64,000 nt of DNA from Pseudomonadota bacterium (lineage in GTDB: Bacteria; Pseudomonadota; Gammaproteobacteria; Steroidobacterales; Steroidobacteraceae), in contig JAFAEQ010000043.1 of assembly GCA_023423935.1 (NCBI GenBank), positions 1-64,000 on the forward strand, written 5' to 3'. The notes under the pieces were generated by a model, which worked only from the letters and a program-made list of their open reading frames with translations, had not been told where the DNA came from and did no database searches. A program made the translations under genes and the position numbers. How positions within the stretch are numbered: the first letter of the stretch is position 1; every line of letters starts with the position of its first letter. Below are positions 6,993 to 15,538 of this stretch, piece by piece.

Positions 6993-9900
6993 CTATTTCT
7001 CGATCCGATACTCGATGCCTGCACGCGAGTCGCGGGGGCCGTTGAGGGCTTCGATCGTGAATTGATCCGAGAGTCTGTAGCGCAGCGTGACGACTTCGCC
7101 CGGTTGGAAGAGGCCGACGCCGTAGCTGAGATAGAGACGTGGGGAGAGGTACTGGCCCACGGTGAGGGCTGAGCCGCCGATCGCTTCGCTGTCCTGGATG
7201 CCGACTTCATCGACGCCCAATCGTTTGCCGAGATTCTTGGCGAGCAAACCTCCCGCGGCGGTGCCGAGCGAACGGGCTGCGGTCTGCATGGCATCGCCTT
7301 CGCCGCTGCTGCCGATGTCGCTGAGCGGTTTGCCGGTCACCAGATAGGCGAGGGCATCGGACTGCCCCATGGGAGGTTCGGAGAACACCGTCAACTGAGG
7401 ATTGCGGGCCGAGCCCTGAATGCGAAGGCCCGCGACGGTCTGATCGACCTGGCGCACGGCGATGATGTTCAGATTTGGATTCTCCAGTGGAGTGCCAGCA
7501 AACAGGAGCTGGCCCTGGCGGATCGTGAGATCCTGGCCGTACGCCTTGTAGGTGCCCGTAACGCGTACCTCGCCCGATCCTGTCGTCGGCGAGCCGGGTG
7601 CTTCACGCACAGTCAGCTGACCTGCGACTTTCGCATCGAGCCCGAAACCCACCAGCTCCACCTTCTCGCCGAGCGAGACACGAATCGTTGCGTTCAGCGG
7701 AATCTTTTGCTGTTCCGCATCTTCTTGCGTGTGTTCATCGATCACGACGATATCGGGTGAGGCCCGCTGCGTGCCGGCGCCGCGCGGCAGCTTTTGTACG
7801 TCGATGCGAGCGGTTGGGATCGCGACATCGCCCTGGAGCGACATGCCCTGTCCGTTGCGGACGAATTTCAGCGCAGGATCCACCTCGACGCGCGCCCCGG
7901 GAATATCTGCGGCGACGAACTGTTTGCCGTCGATGTTCATCGTGACGGCGCCTTGCGTGGTCGCGGTGCCGTCGAAGCGCAGCGTTCCTTTGCCGGAGGT
8001 GATTTCCCCGTTCAGCGCGAACTCGCGGGCACTGCGTGGTTGCACGGCGAATTGTCCGTTTCTGAGTTTCAGCCCGATCGCTGGAACATCGGTTTCGAGA
8101 TCCTCTGCGTTGATCGTGCCGTCGAGCTGCGGCTCGCGGATCGATCCGTTCACGCCCAGGTCGGCGCGCAATCGTCCGTGCACGTTGGCCAGCTGAGGCG
8201 CGAACGCCTCGATGACGCTGATGCTGGGCAGATCGGCCTGAACCCGCCCGCGCACAGCGGTGCTGATCTCTCCAAGGCCCGACAGCTGCACATTGCCGTG
8301 CAGGCTGCCCGTATCGTTGAGTCGCGCCGAGAGTGTGGCGCCGCCATCCGCGCCGTTGAGCTGCGCTGCGAGTCGCAGATCCGCGTAGGACAGCAAGGTT
8401 TCCACCTGCTCGTCCGCCAGTTCGGGACGCCGATTGATCGAGCCGCGCGAGGAGCTCACTGTGAACTGGCCAGTCAGATGGCCGTCGGCGTCGCGCTCGA
8501 TGCGTCCATCGCCATCGATCGTCCCGGAGACCTGGAATGGCGAGGATGCGCCAGTCAGCGTGTTGGCCAGTGCTAGCGGCACGTTGCGCAGAGAGTAGGC
8601 GGCGCGCAGCGCGCCTGACTTTTCCGAATCGGCATTCAGGCACAAATGAATGTCATCGCCGGCAAGGCACGCTCGTGAGACATGCACGGCCTGATCGGCG
8701 TAATCGACCTTTACGGGTTCCTGCAAGGCGAGACGTGCGACGTTCTGCAGATCGAGCACGAGCTGATCGACCGATCCGGACCAGCCGGGTTGCGTGTCGT
8801 TTCCCGTTCTTCCGCCGTGCACGCGCACTTCGGTCGAGAGCGGCTGGCCGCTGGCGGTGAGCTCCACGCTGTGATCGGTCATCTCTCCATCTGCCTGCAG
8901 ACGCAGCGTGTCGAAAACCAGTTCGCCGAGCATGAGATCCGCAGCCTTCACGGTGACTGTGCCGCGTGGATCTTTCAGTCGCGCGACGTTCGCCGAGAGC
9001 TCGATACGTTGCACACGATTCGTAGTGAAGCGCAACGCGCTGCCGCGAGCTTGCACATCGACGCTCATGTCGGGCCAGCGGCCTTGTGCGCGGATCGTTC
9101 CGCGCAGCTCGCCACCCACATTGGGCACCCAGTCGTTCAGCGAGGGAACATCGAGCGTCATGTTCGCATCCATCGTTTCGCTTTGTTTGCCCTCCACGCG
9201 GATGCGGCTGTTGCCCGAGCGCAGGCGCAGCGATCCGGTCAGCACTTTGTTGTCGAGCAGATGCAGATCGGCGAGGCCTTCGACGGGTCGGCCACGCAGC
9301 TCGCCATTCAGTTGCTCGATCTTCAGATCAGCCAGCGGACCTTCTTCGCGGATCTGTCCCTGGCTTGCGAGTTTGAAATTCAGATCGCCTTTCCAGGCCA
9401 CGACGAAGGCGCCTGGATTGAAATGACTGGCCTGGGCATTGGCATTCCATGCGATCCGGGGTTTGAGATCGACCGAGCCTTGCGCACTCAGCGTGCCCTT
9501 GGGTTGCTGGATCGCGAACTGCCGAATCTCGACACGCTCTTGCGAGCCCTCGACGTCGATGCGTATGTCCGCGATACGATCGGGCGGGCCGAGTTTCAAA
9601 GCACCCTTTGCGGTGTAGCTCTCGGCGCTGCCGTCGAAGTCCACATCGCCCTGCGTGTGCAGCACCTGGCCTGCGAGCGTCTCTGGAACGACCACATCCC
9701 GCCATTGCACTCGCATCTGTGCGGCTACAGGCGTTTGGGCAAGCTTCACCAGACCGTTCAGATCCACCGTGCCTTGTGGCGGTCGCGCGCGTGCCTCCAG
9801 GTGGAGCGCCTCGTCCTCATGTGCGAGCGCGAGATGGTCCACCTCGATCGCCTGATCGTTGATCGTCACCGTGCCGCGAACGTTCGCGTGATTGAGATCG

Positions 9901-10769
9901 CCGGTGCCTTGAAGTGCTGCAGCCAGATTCGTGAGCGATGAGTCCGGCAGCAACGCTTTGCGTGGATCGAATGACGGCACGTCCAACTGCAGCGTCCAGG
10001 GAAACACATCGGTCTGTTCACCGTCGATGATGACGCGTGCCGTCAAGGGCGAGCTGACGTCCACCTGCGCATGAACACGGCCATTCCGGGCCTGAGTTTT
10101 CAGCGAGGCCGCATAGGTCTTCGTTTCCACCTGCCAGTCCACTCGGCCTTCGCCCGCGCCTTCATAGGACTTGCTGCCACGGACATCGCCGGCGAAATGA
10201 ATCCGACCTTGCGGCGAGCGAACGTCCAGCTGCTTGACCACCACGCCGCCCGCGTGAGTCCACGCGCCAATCAGCTGCGCGCGATCGACGGCGACGAGCG
10301 TTGTGCTTTCGCGCTGAACGGTGACGTTCGCAATCCTGACGTCTTGAAGCACGAGATCCACGGGCGGATCGAGCGAGAAGGGCTTCGAGGGCTCCTGAGG
10401 TTCATCCGTTCGCGGCGGGCCGAGGCGGACATCGACACCGCTCACCTCCAGTGTGCGAACGTTGAGGGTGGCACGTAACAGTTCGCGGGCCTCGAGATCG
10501 AGCAGGACACGCGTTGCGTTTACATCGACGCTACCGGCCGGATCGCGATACCTCACGTCGTGAAGCTCCAGCGGGCCCGCGAAGGTGCCGGAAACCTGTG
10601 CGATCTGCAGCGCCTGGTGAGTAAACGCGCTTGCGCGGTTCAACGCCCAGCGTGTACCGGAAGAGGTCTGGAATATCCAGAGCGTGAGTCCGGCCACCAC
10701 GAGCAGGATCACGCCGATCGCAATGACAAGTCCCAGCAGCGTGCGTTTGATGACGAGGGGCGCGTTCAT
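6993..10769 (-). CDS. tamB: Translocation and assembly module inner-membrane protein TamB
   Basis: Large AsmA-like protein (1258 residues) that spans the periplasm from the inner membrane and works with TamA in outer-membrane protein assembly and lipid transport. One N-terminal membrane anchor is visible (about 9-30, LLGLVIAIGVILLVVAGLTL); the rest is long beta-strand-rich repeats with many V-D/L-N alternations. The C-terminal DUF490 region contains LAYLVTGKPLS, SPRLYLSYGVGLF and ends EYRIEK. The start overlaps the tamA stop by four bases, so the two are translationally coupled in the usual tamA-tamB order. Several long antisense frames across it are shadows. Confidence 0.93.
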   Translation of the reverse strand: MNAPLVIKRTLLGLVIAIGVILLVVAGLTLWIFQTSSGTRWALNRASAFTHQALQIAQVSGTFAGPLELHDVRYRDPAGSVDVNATRVLLDLEARELLRATLNVRTLEVSGVDVRLGPPRTDEPQEPSKPFSLDPPVDLVLQDVRIANVTVQRESTTLVAVDRAQLIGAWTHAGGVVVKQLDVRSPQGRIHFAGDVRGSKSYEGAGEGRVDWQVETKTYAASLKTQARNGRVHAQVDVSSPLTARVIIDGEQTDVFPWTLQLDVPSFDPRKALLPDSSLTNLAAALQGTGDLNHANVRGTVTINDQAIEVDHLALAHEDEALHLEARARPPQGTVDLNGLVKLAQTPVAAQMRVQWRDVVVPETLAGQVLHTQGDVDFDGSAESYTAKGALKLGPPDRIADIRIDVEGSQERVEIRQFAIQQPKGTLSAQGSVDLKPRIAWNANAQASHFNPGAFVVAWKGDLNFKLASQGQIREEGPLADLKIEQLNGELRGRPVEGLADLHLLDNKVLTGSLRLRSGNSRIRVEGKQSETMDANMTLDVPSLNDWVPNVGGELRGTIRAQGRWPDMSVDVQARGSALRFTTNRVQRIELSANVARLKDPRGTVTVKAADLMLGELVFDTLRLQADGEMTDHSVELTASGQPLSTEVRVHGGRTGNDTQPGWSGSVDQLVLDLQNVARLALQEPVKVDYADQAVHVSRACLAGDDIHLCLNADSEKSGALRAAYSLRNVPLALANTLTGASSPFQVSGTIDGDGRIERDADGHLTGQFTVSSSRGSINRRPELADEQVETLLSYADLRLAAQLNGADGGATLSARLNDTGSLHGNVQLSGLGEISTAVRGRVQADLPSISVIEAFAPQLANVHGRLRADLGVNGSIREPQLDGTINAEDLETDVPAIGLKLRNGQFAVQPRSAREFALNGEITSGKGTLRFDGTATTQGAVTMNIDGKQFVAADIPGARVEVDPALKFVRNGQGMSLQGDVAIPTARIDVQKLPRGAGTQRASPDIVVIDEHTQEDAEQQKIPLNATIRVSLGEKVELVGFGLDAKVAGQLTVREAPGSPTTGSGEVRVTGTYKAYGQDLTIRQGQLLFAGTPLENPNLNIIAVRQVDQTVAGLRIQGSARNPQLTVFSEPPMGQSDALAYLVTGKPLSDIGSSGEGDAMQTAARSLGTAAGGLLAKNLGKRLGVDEVGIQDSEAIGGSALTVGQYLSPRLYLSYGVGLFQPGEVVTLRYRLSDQFTIEALNGPRDSRAGIEYRIEK

Positions 10770-12511
10770 AGATCCGGACCGATCACCACATGAACGCGCA
10801 CGCCATCGTCGTCGACTTTGCTGCGGATCGGCACACCCACATCCAGGCGCAGCAGGCCGACCGGCGAGCGCCAGCGCAGGCCGATGCCTGCGCCCACGTT
10901 CGTGAAGAAGCGATGCGTATAGGCATCACCGGCATCCACGAAGATGGCAGCACCCCATTTCTCCAGGAAATAGCGCTCGAAATCGATACCCGCCAGCGTC
11001 AGGTACTCGCCGCCGATCACTTTGCCCAGAGCGTTCGTTTCGCCGAGTTGCTGGTAGTCGAAACCGCGGATGGAGCGATCGCCGCCGGCGAAGAAGCGCA
11101 GCTCCGGCGGCAATGCGTTGAAGTCATCGACGCGCATCGCGCCCAGCGATGCGCGCAAGATGACCCGCGAACGGCCGGAGACGGGCCTGATCCATTTGCC
11201 GTCCGCGCGGATCTGGGCGAGGTTGGTGTCGGAGAGGGGACCTTCGGCAGCTAATCTCACCAGATAATTGACGGACATCCCGCGTGCGGGAAACCGCAGA
11301 TCATTCGCACGCTTGCGATGCAGTGTGCCTTCCGCGAACAGCAGGCTGGAATGATGTTGTTCGTCCGCGATCGTGAAATCGCCGTTCAGATACTGCAGAC
11401 CGAGCGTACGCGTGTACCCATGCCAGTTCTCGGTGACCTCGTTCGCAGAAATGCGTGCCGTGCGTGAGCGGCTGGTGTCGGTCTCTTCGTCGCGATAACC
11501 GGCGGCGAAGTTGTAGTTGCGGTTGCGCTCGCCCGGACGGGGGATGCGATAGAACAGGCTCGCCGATTGCAGCCGCTGCGAGTACTCGACCTCGCCGCCG
11601 ATCTTGTGGCCGCGGTCGTTGATCCAGCGCCGTTCCATACCGAAGCGCACGCCGGGGCCGGTGTCGGTGCTGACGTGTGCTCCGGCACGGTAGATCGTGC
11701 GCTTCGCCGGAATCAACAGCGTTTCGATCGGAACGTGATCGTGGTTCAGATGCTCGAGATCGGGCTGCACCGATACCACCGAGAAATAGTCCGCATCGAC
11801 GAGTCGCTGCTGCAGATCGAGCATGAGCGTCGATGAGTAATACTCGTCGGGCTTCCAGGGAATGTAGCGACGCAGGAAATCGTCGGAGAACTGCGTATCG
11901 GGAAAGTGCACTTCACCGAATCGGTACCGCGGCCCGACGTCCCAGTCGAGTTGAACGTTGGCGGTGTTGGCGGAGGTCGAGACTTCGACGCGATGCTGTC
12001 GCAGCTTCGCATCGAAAAAGCCGTTCAGCTGCAACGCGGTCTGAATGGCGTCCTTGCTGCTTTCGTAAACGCCATCCTGCAATCGATCGCCCTTCTGCGG
12101 AAGGAATGCGTCGACCGCTTCGCGCACGGTCGGAATTTTCAACGCCTCCTCGGGAATCCCGATCTGTACTTGCGTGACTACGACCGGATCGCCGGGCTCG
12201 ACGTGAACCACGATCGTGTAGTCCCCTGACTTCTCGCCGGGATCCAGCTGCGCCTGGGACTGGGCATGGTAGTAGCCGTAAGGTCGCAATGCCTCGTCCG
12301 CTTGCTGCTCGACGAGGGCGAAGAGCCGCAGGGCTTCGGTGCGGGACACGTCCCGATCGGCATAGTGCTGAGCGTCCAGACTGTTGCGGACGGCGTTCTT
12401 AAGTTCCTCGCTGACACCCTCGACCTTGATCTGGATACCGGCATGGGAGCAGGACGCGCATAGAACGAGCGCCCATGCGGCGTGGGGCCAGACCTTCGAT
12501 GACCTTCGCAT
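10766..12511 (-). CDS. tamA: Translocation and assembly module outer-membrane protein TamA (Omp85 family)
   Basis: Outer-membrane beta-barrel partner of TamB, 581 residues. An N-terminal signal peptide (AAWALVLCASCSHA, about 11-24) is followed by POTRA-type repeats, then a 16-strand barrel. The Omp85 hallmark RSIRGFDYQQLGE, preceded by ELRFFAGGD, is visible in the last third, and the protein ends in a beta-strand (VRVHVVIGPDL). It is the first gene of the tamA-tamB unit, divergent from the cobalamin-binding-like gene. No convincing ribosome binding site is seen before the ATG. Confidence 0.93.
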   Translation of the reverse strand: MRRSSKVWPHAAWALVLCASCSHAGIQIKVEGVSEELKNAVRNSLDAQHYADRDVSRTEALRLFALVEQQADEALRPYGYYHAQSQAQLDPGEKSGDYTIVVHVEPGDPVVVTQVQIGIPEEALKIPTVREAVDAFLPQKGDRLQDGVYESSKDAIQTALQLNGFFDAKLRQHRVEVSTSANTANVQLDWDVGPRYRFGEVHFPDTQFSDDFLRRYIPWKPDEYYSSTLMLDLQQRLVDADYFSVVSVQPDLEHLNHDHVPIETLLIPAKRTIYRAGAHVSTDTGPGVRFGMERRWINDRGHKIGGEVEYSQRLQSASLFYRIPRPGERNRNYNFAAGYRDEETDTSRSRTARISANEVTENWHGYTRTLGLQYLNGDFTIADEQHHSSLLFAEGTLHRKRANDLRFPARGMSVNYLVRLAAEGPLSDTNLAQIRADGKWIRPVSGRSRVILRASLGAMRVDDFNALPPELRFFAGGDRSIRGFDYQQLGETNALGKVIGGEYLTLAGIDFERYFLEKWGAAIFVDAGDAYTHRFFTNVGAGIGLRWRSPVGLLRLDVGVPIRSKVDDDGVRVHVVIGPDL

Positions 12512-12656
12512 GGGAAGTCAAATGCTGATCGGACGCGGCGGTTCCGGCATCGTTTCGATTTGCCGATTGCGGCAGGCGCTTCGGAAGCGATGTCGCCCTA
12601 CGGGTTGGCACCTGTGTGTGTGAAACTGACGGGAGCTACCGAAGAATGTCCATCGC

Positions 12657-13457
12657 ATGACCGACTATCCGCACCGCATCGTGTGTCTGACCGAAGAGAC
12701 GACGGAGACGCTTTATCTTCTCGGCGAGGAGGATCGGATCGTCGGCATTTCGGGTTTCACCGTGCGACCGTCGCGTGCGCGTCGGGAGAAGCCCAAGGTG
12801 TCGGCATTCACCAGCGCGCGCATCGAGCGCATCTGCGAGCTCGAGCCGGATCTGGTCCTGGGGTTCTCGGATCTCCAGGCGGAGATCGCGGCCGAGCTGG
12901 TCCGCCGCGGCGTCGACGTCCACGTATTCAATCAGCGCGACGTCGCCGGAATCCTGCGGATGATCCGCACGCTCGGCGGCATGATCGGCTGTGGCGCGCG
13001 AGCCGAGGCGCTGTGCGATGAGTTGTCTGCCGGACTCGAGCGCATTCGTGCATCCGCTGCACGCCTGAGACAGCGTCCTCGAGTGTATTTCGAGGAATGG
13101 GACGAGCCGCTCATCGTTGGTAGTCGCTGGGTGTCGGAGCTCGTGCAGATCGCAGGCGGGGAGGAGTGCTTTCCGCAGTACGCGCAGCACTCGCTCGCGA
13201 AGGGTCGCATCATCGCCAACGACACTGAGGTGATCGAGGCGGCCCCGCAGATGATCCTCGGCTCCTGGTGCGGCAAGAAATTCCGACCGGAGATCGTTCG
13301 AGCACGTGCGGGCTGGGCCAGGATCCCTGCAGTCCTCGACAACGAACTGCACGAGATCAAGTCACCCATCATCCTGCAGCCCGGACCGGCTGCGCTGACC
13401 GATGGCATCGAGACGATTCATCGTCTGATCGCCGACTGGTGTGCGCGGCGGACGTAG
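12657..13457 (+). CDS. Cobalamin-binding (BtuF-like) periplasmic-binding-fold protein lacking a signal peptide
   Basis: A 266-residue member of the helical-backbone metal/vitamin receptor family that includes BtuF. It begins directly with the folded core (HRIVCLTEETTETLYLLGEEDRIVG) and continues with LEPDLVLGFSDLQAEIAAELVRRGV and the second lobe PRVYFEEWDEPLIVGSRWVSELVQIAGG. There is no signal peptide or lipobox, so a soluble cytoplasmic location is predicted, or export by an unknown route. No ABC permease or ATPase lies nearby. With the adenosyltransferase and icmF in the same window a role in corrinoid handling is attractive, but binding of another ligand is not excluded. Confidence 0.75.
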   Translation: MTDYPHRIVCLTEETTETLYLLGEEDRIVGISGFTVRPSRARREKPKVSAFTSARIERICELEPDLVLGFSDLQAEIAAELVRRGVDVHVFNQRDVAGILRMIRTLGGMIGCGARAEALCDELSAGLERIRASAARLRQRPRVYFEEWDEPLIVGSRWVSELVQIAGGEECFPQYAQHSLAKGRIIANDTEVIEAAPQMILGSWCGKKFRPEIVRARAGWARIPAVLDNELHEIKSPIILQPGPAALTDGIETIHRLIADWCARRT

Positions 13458-13500
13458 GAATCGTTGAGGCTTTGCCCGCGCCCGATCAAGGCCGCACCCG

Positions 13501-13509
13501 TGCCATAAT
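13501..13509 (+). promoter_or_regulatory. Possible extended -10 promoter (TGCCATAAT) of the KAS III gene
   Basis: TGC followed by CATAAT fits an extended -10 element and lies 30 bp before the TTG start at 13539; the CAGGAG ribosome binding site (13523-13528) follows it. No good -35 hexamer is present at the usual spacing, which extended -10 promoters can tolerate. Confidence 0.35.
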
Positions 13510-13538
13510 CCGCGCCCCTTTTCAGGAGTCTGCGGGCC

Positions 13539-14483
13539 TTGTTCATTCATGCCTCCGCCGAGTACATCCCGGCGCGCGTCGTCGACAATGCATATTTCAG
13601 TGAGCTCACGGGTCGACCGACGACCTGGTTCGAGCAGCTCACGGGCATTCGCTCGCGACATCGCGCGGCAGCGGATGAGAATGCGAACACGATGGCACTC
13701 GCGGCCGTCGCGAATCTGGTGAAGAACGATCCGGATGCGTTACGCGGCGTGGATCTGATCATCGGGGCTTCATATACGCCCTGGGACACGATCGGCACGA
13801 TCGCTCACGAGATCCAGAAGCACTTCTCGATTCACAACGCGCGCGCGCTGTTCGTCTCGACGGCGTGCTCGTCCTTCATCGATTCGCTCGAGATCGTGGC
13901 CGCGTATTTCCAATCGGGTCGCTCTTCGAAAGCGCTGGTCGTGGCCGTGGAGCACAACAGCCTGTATTCACGCGACAGCGATGACCGATCGGGTCATCTG
14001 TGGGGCGATGGAGCGGCCGCGCTGATCATCGGGAAAGACCCGGAAGGCCACGGCATCGAGATCGTCGACGTGCGAGCGGTCGGTCGCGCCGATATCGGAC
14101 GAGGTCCGGACGGCATCCGCATGATCCCGCATGGAGACGGACTCGTGATGCGCTATGGCAAGGACATCTTCGTGCATGCCTGTCGCGAGATGGTCGCGGC
14201 CGCGCAGCACGTGCTCGATCGTCATGGCGTTGCTGTGAACGAAGTGCAGCTGCTGATTCCGCATCAGGCAAACAAACGCATCATCGACTGCGTGGTGGAG
14301 CACATGAAACTGTCGCCCGACCGTGTGGCGCTGACCGTCGGCGATCTGGGTAACACGGGATGCGCGAGCGTCGCGATCACCTACCATCGCTACTGGCAGA
14401 AGCTCACCAAGGGACATCACGGCGTAATCGTTACCTTCGGCGGCGGTTATTCGGCGGGGGCGGCGCTCCTCAAGAAGTGGTGA
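13539..14483 (+). CDS. 3-oxoacyl-ACP synthase III family protein (FabH-like)
   Basis: Thiolase-fold condensing enzyme of 314 residues. The full KAS III triad is visible: Cys110 in VSTACSSF, His242 in IPHQANKRI and Asn272 in GDLGNTGCAS, at nearly the same spacing as E. coli FabH. Start is TTG, chosen because CAGGAG lies ten bases upstream. It is alone, with no ACP, malonyl transferase or other fatty-acid genes beside it, so it may be a specialised acyltransferase/condensing enzyme and not the housekeeping FabH. Branched acyl-CoA primers from the dehydrogenase genes at 22-25.6 kb would be a natural substrate, but this is inference. Confidence 0.85.
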   Translation: MFIHASAEYIPARVVDNAYFSELTGRPTTWFEQLTGIRSRHRAAADENANTMALAAVANLVKNDPDALRGVDLIIGASYTPWDTIGTIAHEIQKHFSIHNARALFVSTACSSFIDSLEIVAAYFQSGRSSKALVVAVEHNSLYSRDSDDRSGHLWGDGAAALIIGKDPEGHGIEIVDVRAVGRADIGRGPDGIRMIPHGDGLVMRYGKDIFVHACREMVAAAQHVLDRHGVAVNEVQLLIPHQANKRIIDCVVEHMKLSPDRVALTVGDLGNTGCASVAITYHRYWQKLTKGHHGVIVTFGGGYSAGAALLKKW

Positions 14484-14716
14484 GCGCCTCGCGGCGGGTT
14501 GCGGGGGAATGCATGAGTGCCTTGCGCTCGCGCCTTCACCATCGTTGGCCGTCGCTGTTCCTGTATACGAGTCGTGGGTGATGAGAATGACTACGCCCGC
14601 GCAAGTTTTGCTCTACGCGAACGAAGCCGGTGATAGATTCCCGCCCGTACAAAGCCAAGCTCAGATTCTGAAGCGGGCACGCAGGTCGCGCGTTCGGTCC
14701 ACTGTACAGGGACATT

Positions 14717-15538
14717 ATGGATACCAGTCAGGGGGACCGGGCATCGCAGCCGCTCGCGTCCGCATCATCGACAGAGGATCTGCTCGCACAGATCGAGCAG
14801 TTGAAGGCGCAGATCGCCGCGCGCGATAACCTTTTGGCCGTCGCTGCGCATGAGCTGCGCAATCCGATGCACGCGATCCTGTTGCAGGTGACGGCCGCCC
14901 TGGCCATCGCCAAACGCAATCAATTGACTGACCTCGTCCCGAGGCTCGATCGCATTCGACATATCGTCGATGTGTATGTGAAGCGTGCCACCTTGCTGCT
15001 CGATTCGGTGCGGCTCGACGCGCAGGCATGGACCGCCGACCGCCGCGAATTCGACCTGACCACAGTCGTTCGTGAAATCTGTTCCTCCTACGAGCCCGAG
15101 GTGCAGTTCGCAGGCAGCTCGCTCACCCTGGATCTGGCCGAAAGCCTGATCGGTGCCTGGGATCGGCTTGCGATCGAGCAGGTCGTGGCCAACCTGGTCA
15201 GCAACGCAGTGAAGTACGGTGCCGGCTCTCGCATCCACGTCTCAGCCCTCCGCAAGGGCACGGAGGCAGTCCTGACAGTCCGGGATGGCGGTGTCGGTAT
15301 TGCTGCGGCCGATCGCTCGCGCATCTTCGGGCGATTCCAGCAGGCGATCGGTGCCGCCGAGCGTCGCAGCGGCTTCGGCATCGGATTGTGGCTGGTAAGA
15401 TCGTTGATCGAGGCGCATGGGGGCACCATCAGCGTCGAGAGCGAGCTCGGTCAGGGAGCCACGTTCATCGTCACTCTTCCCGGGCTCGTGTCTGCCACGA
15501 CAACAACCGAACAGCGGCGGGATCCAGACGAGATATGA
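14717..15538 (+). CDS. Soluble sensor histidine kinase, first gene of the KaiC/LanC operon
   Basis: A compact 273-residue kinase with no membrane segment and no recognisable PAS or GAF domain. A short coiled coil (about 18-40) leads straight into the dimerisation/phosphoacceptor helix, AAHELRNPMHAIL with His45, followed by the N box NLVSNAVKYG, G1 DGGVGIAA, F box FGRFQQAIG and G2 GFGIGLWLVRSLIEAHGG. Its stop codon overlaps the start of the KaiC-like gene (ATGA at 15535-15538), so the two are translationally coupled. AGGGA precedes the ATG. The input signal is unknown; physical contact with the KaiC-like ATPase is the simplest guess. Confidence 0.9.
   Translation: MDTSQGDRASQPLASASSTEDLLAQIEQLKAQIAARDNLLAVAAHELRNPMHAILLQVTAALAIAKRNQLTDLVPRLDRIRHIVDVYVKRATLLLDSVRLDAQAWTADRREFDLTTVVREICSSYEPEVQFAGSSLTLDLAESLIGAWDRLAIEQVVANLVSNAVKYGAGSRIHVSALRKGTEAVLTVRDGGVGIAAADRSRIFGRFQQAIGAAERRSGFGIGLWLVRSLIEAHGGTISVESELGQGATFIVTLPGLVSATTTTEQRRDPDEI

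Noticed and set aside
12512..12656. Cobalamin riboswitch before the BtuF-like gene
   Set aside because: I looked for the B12-box and conserved AdoCbl riboswitch core and did not find them here or before icmF.
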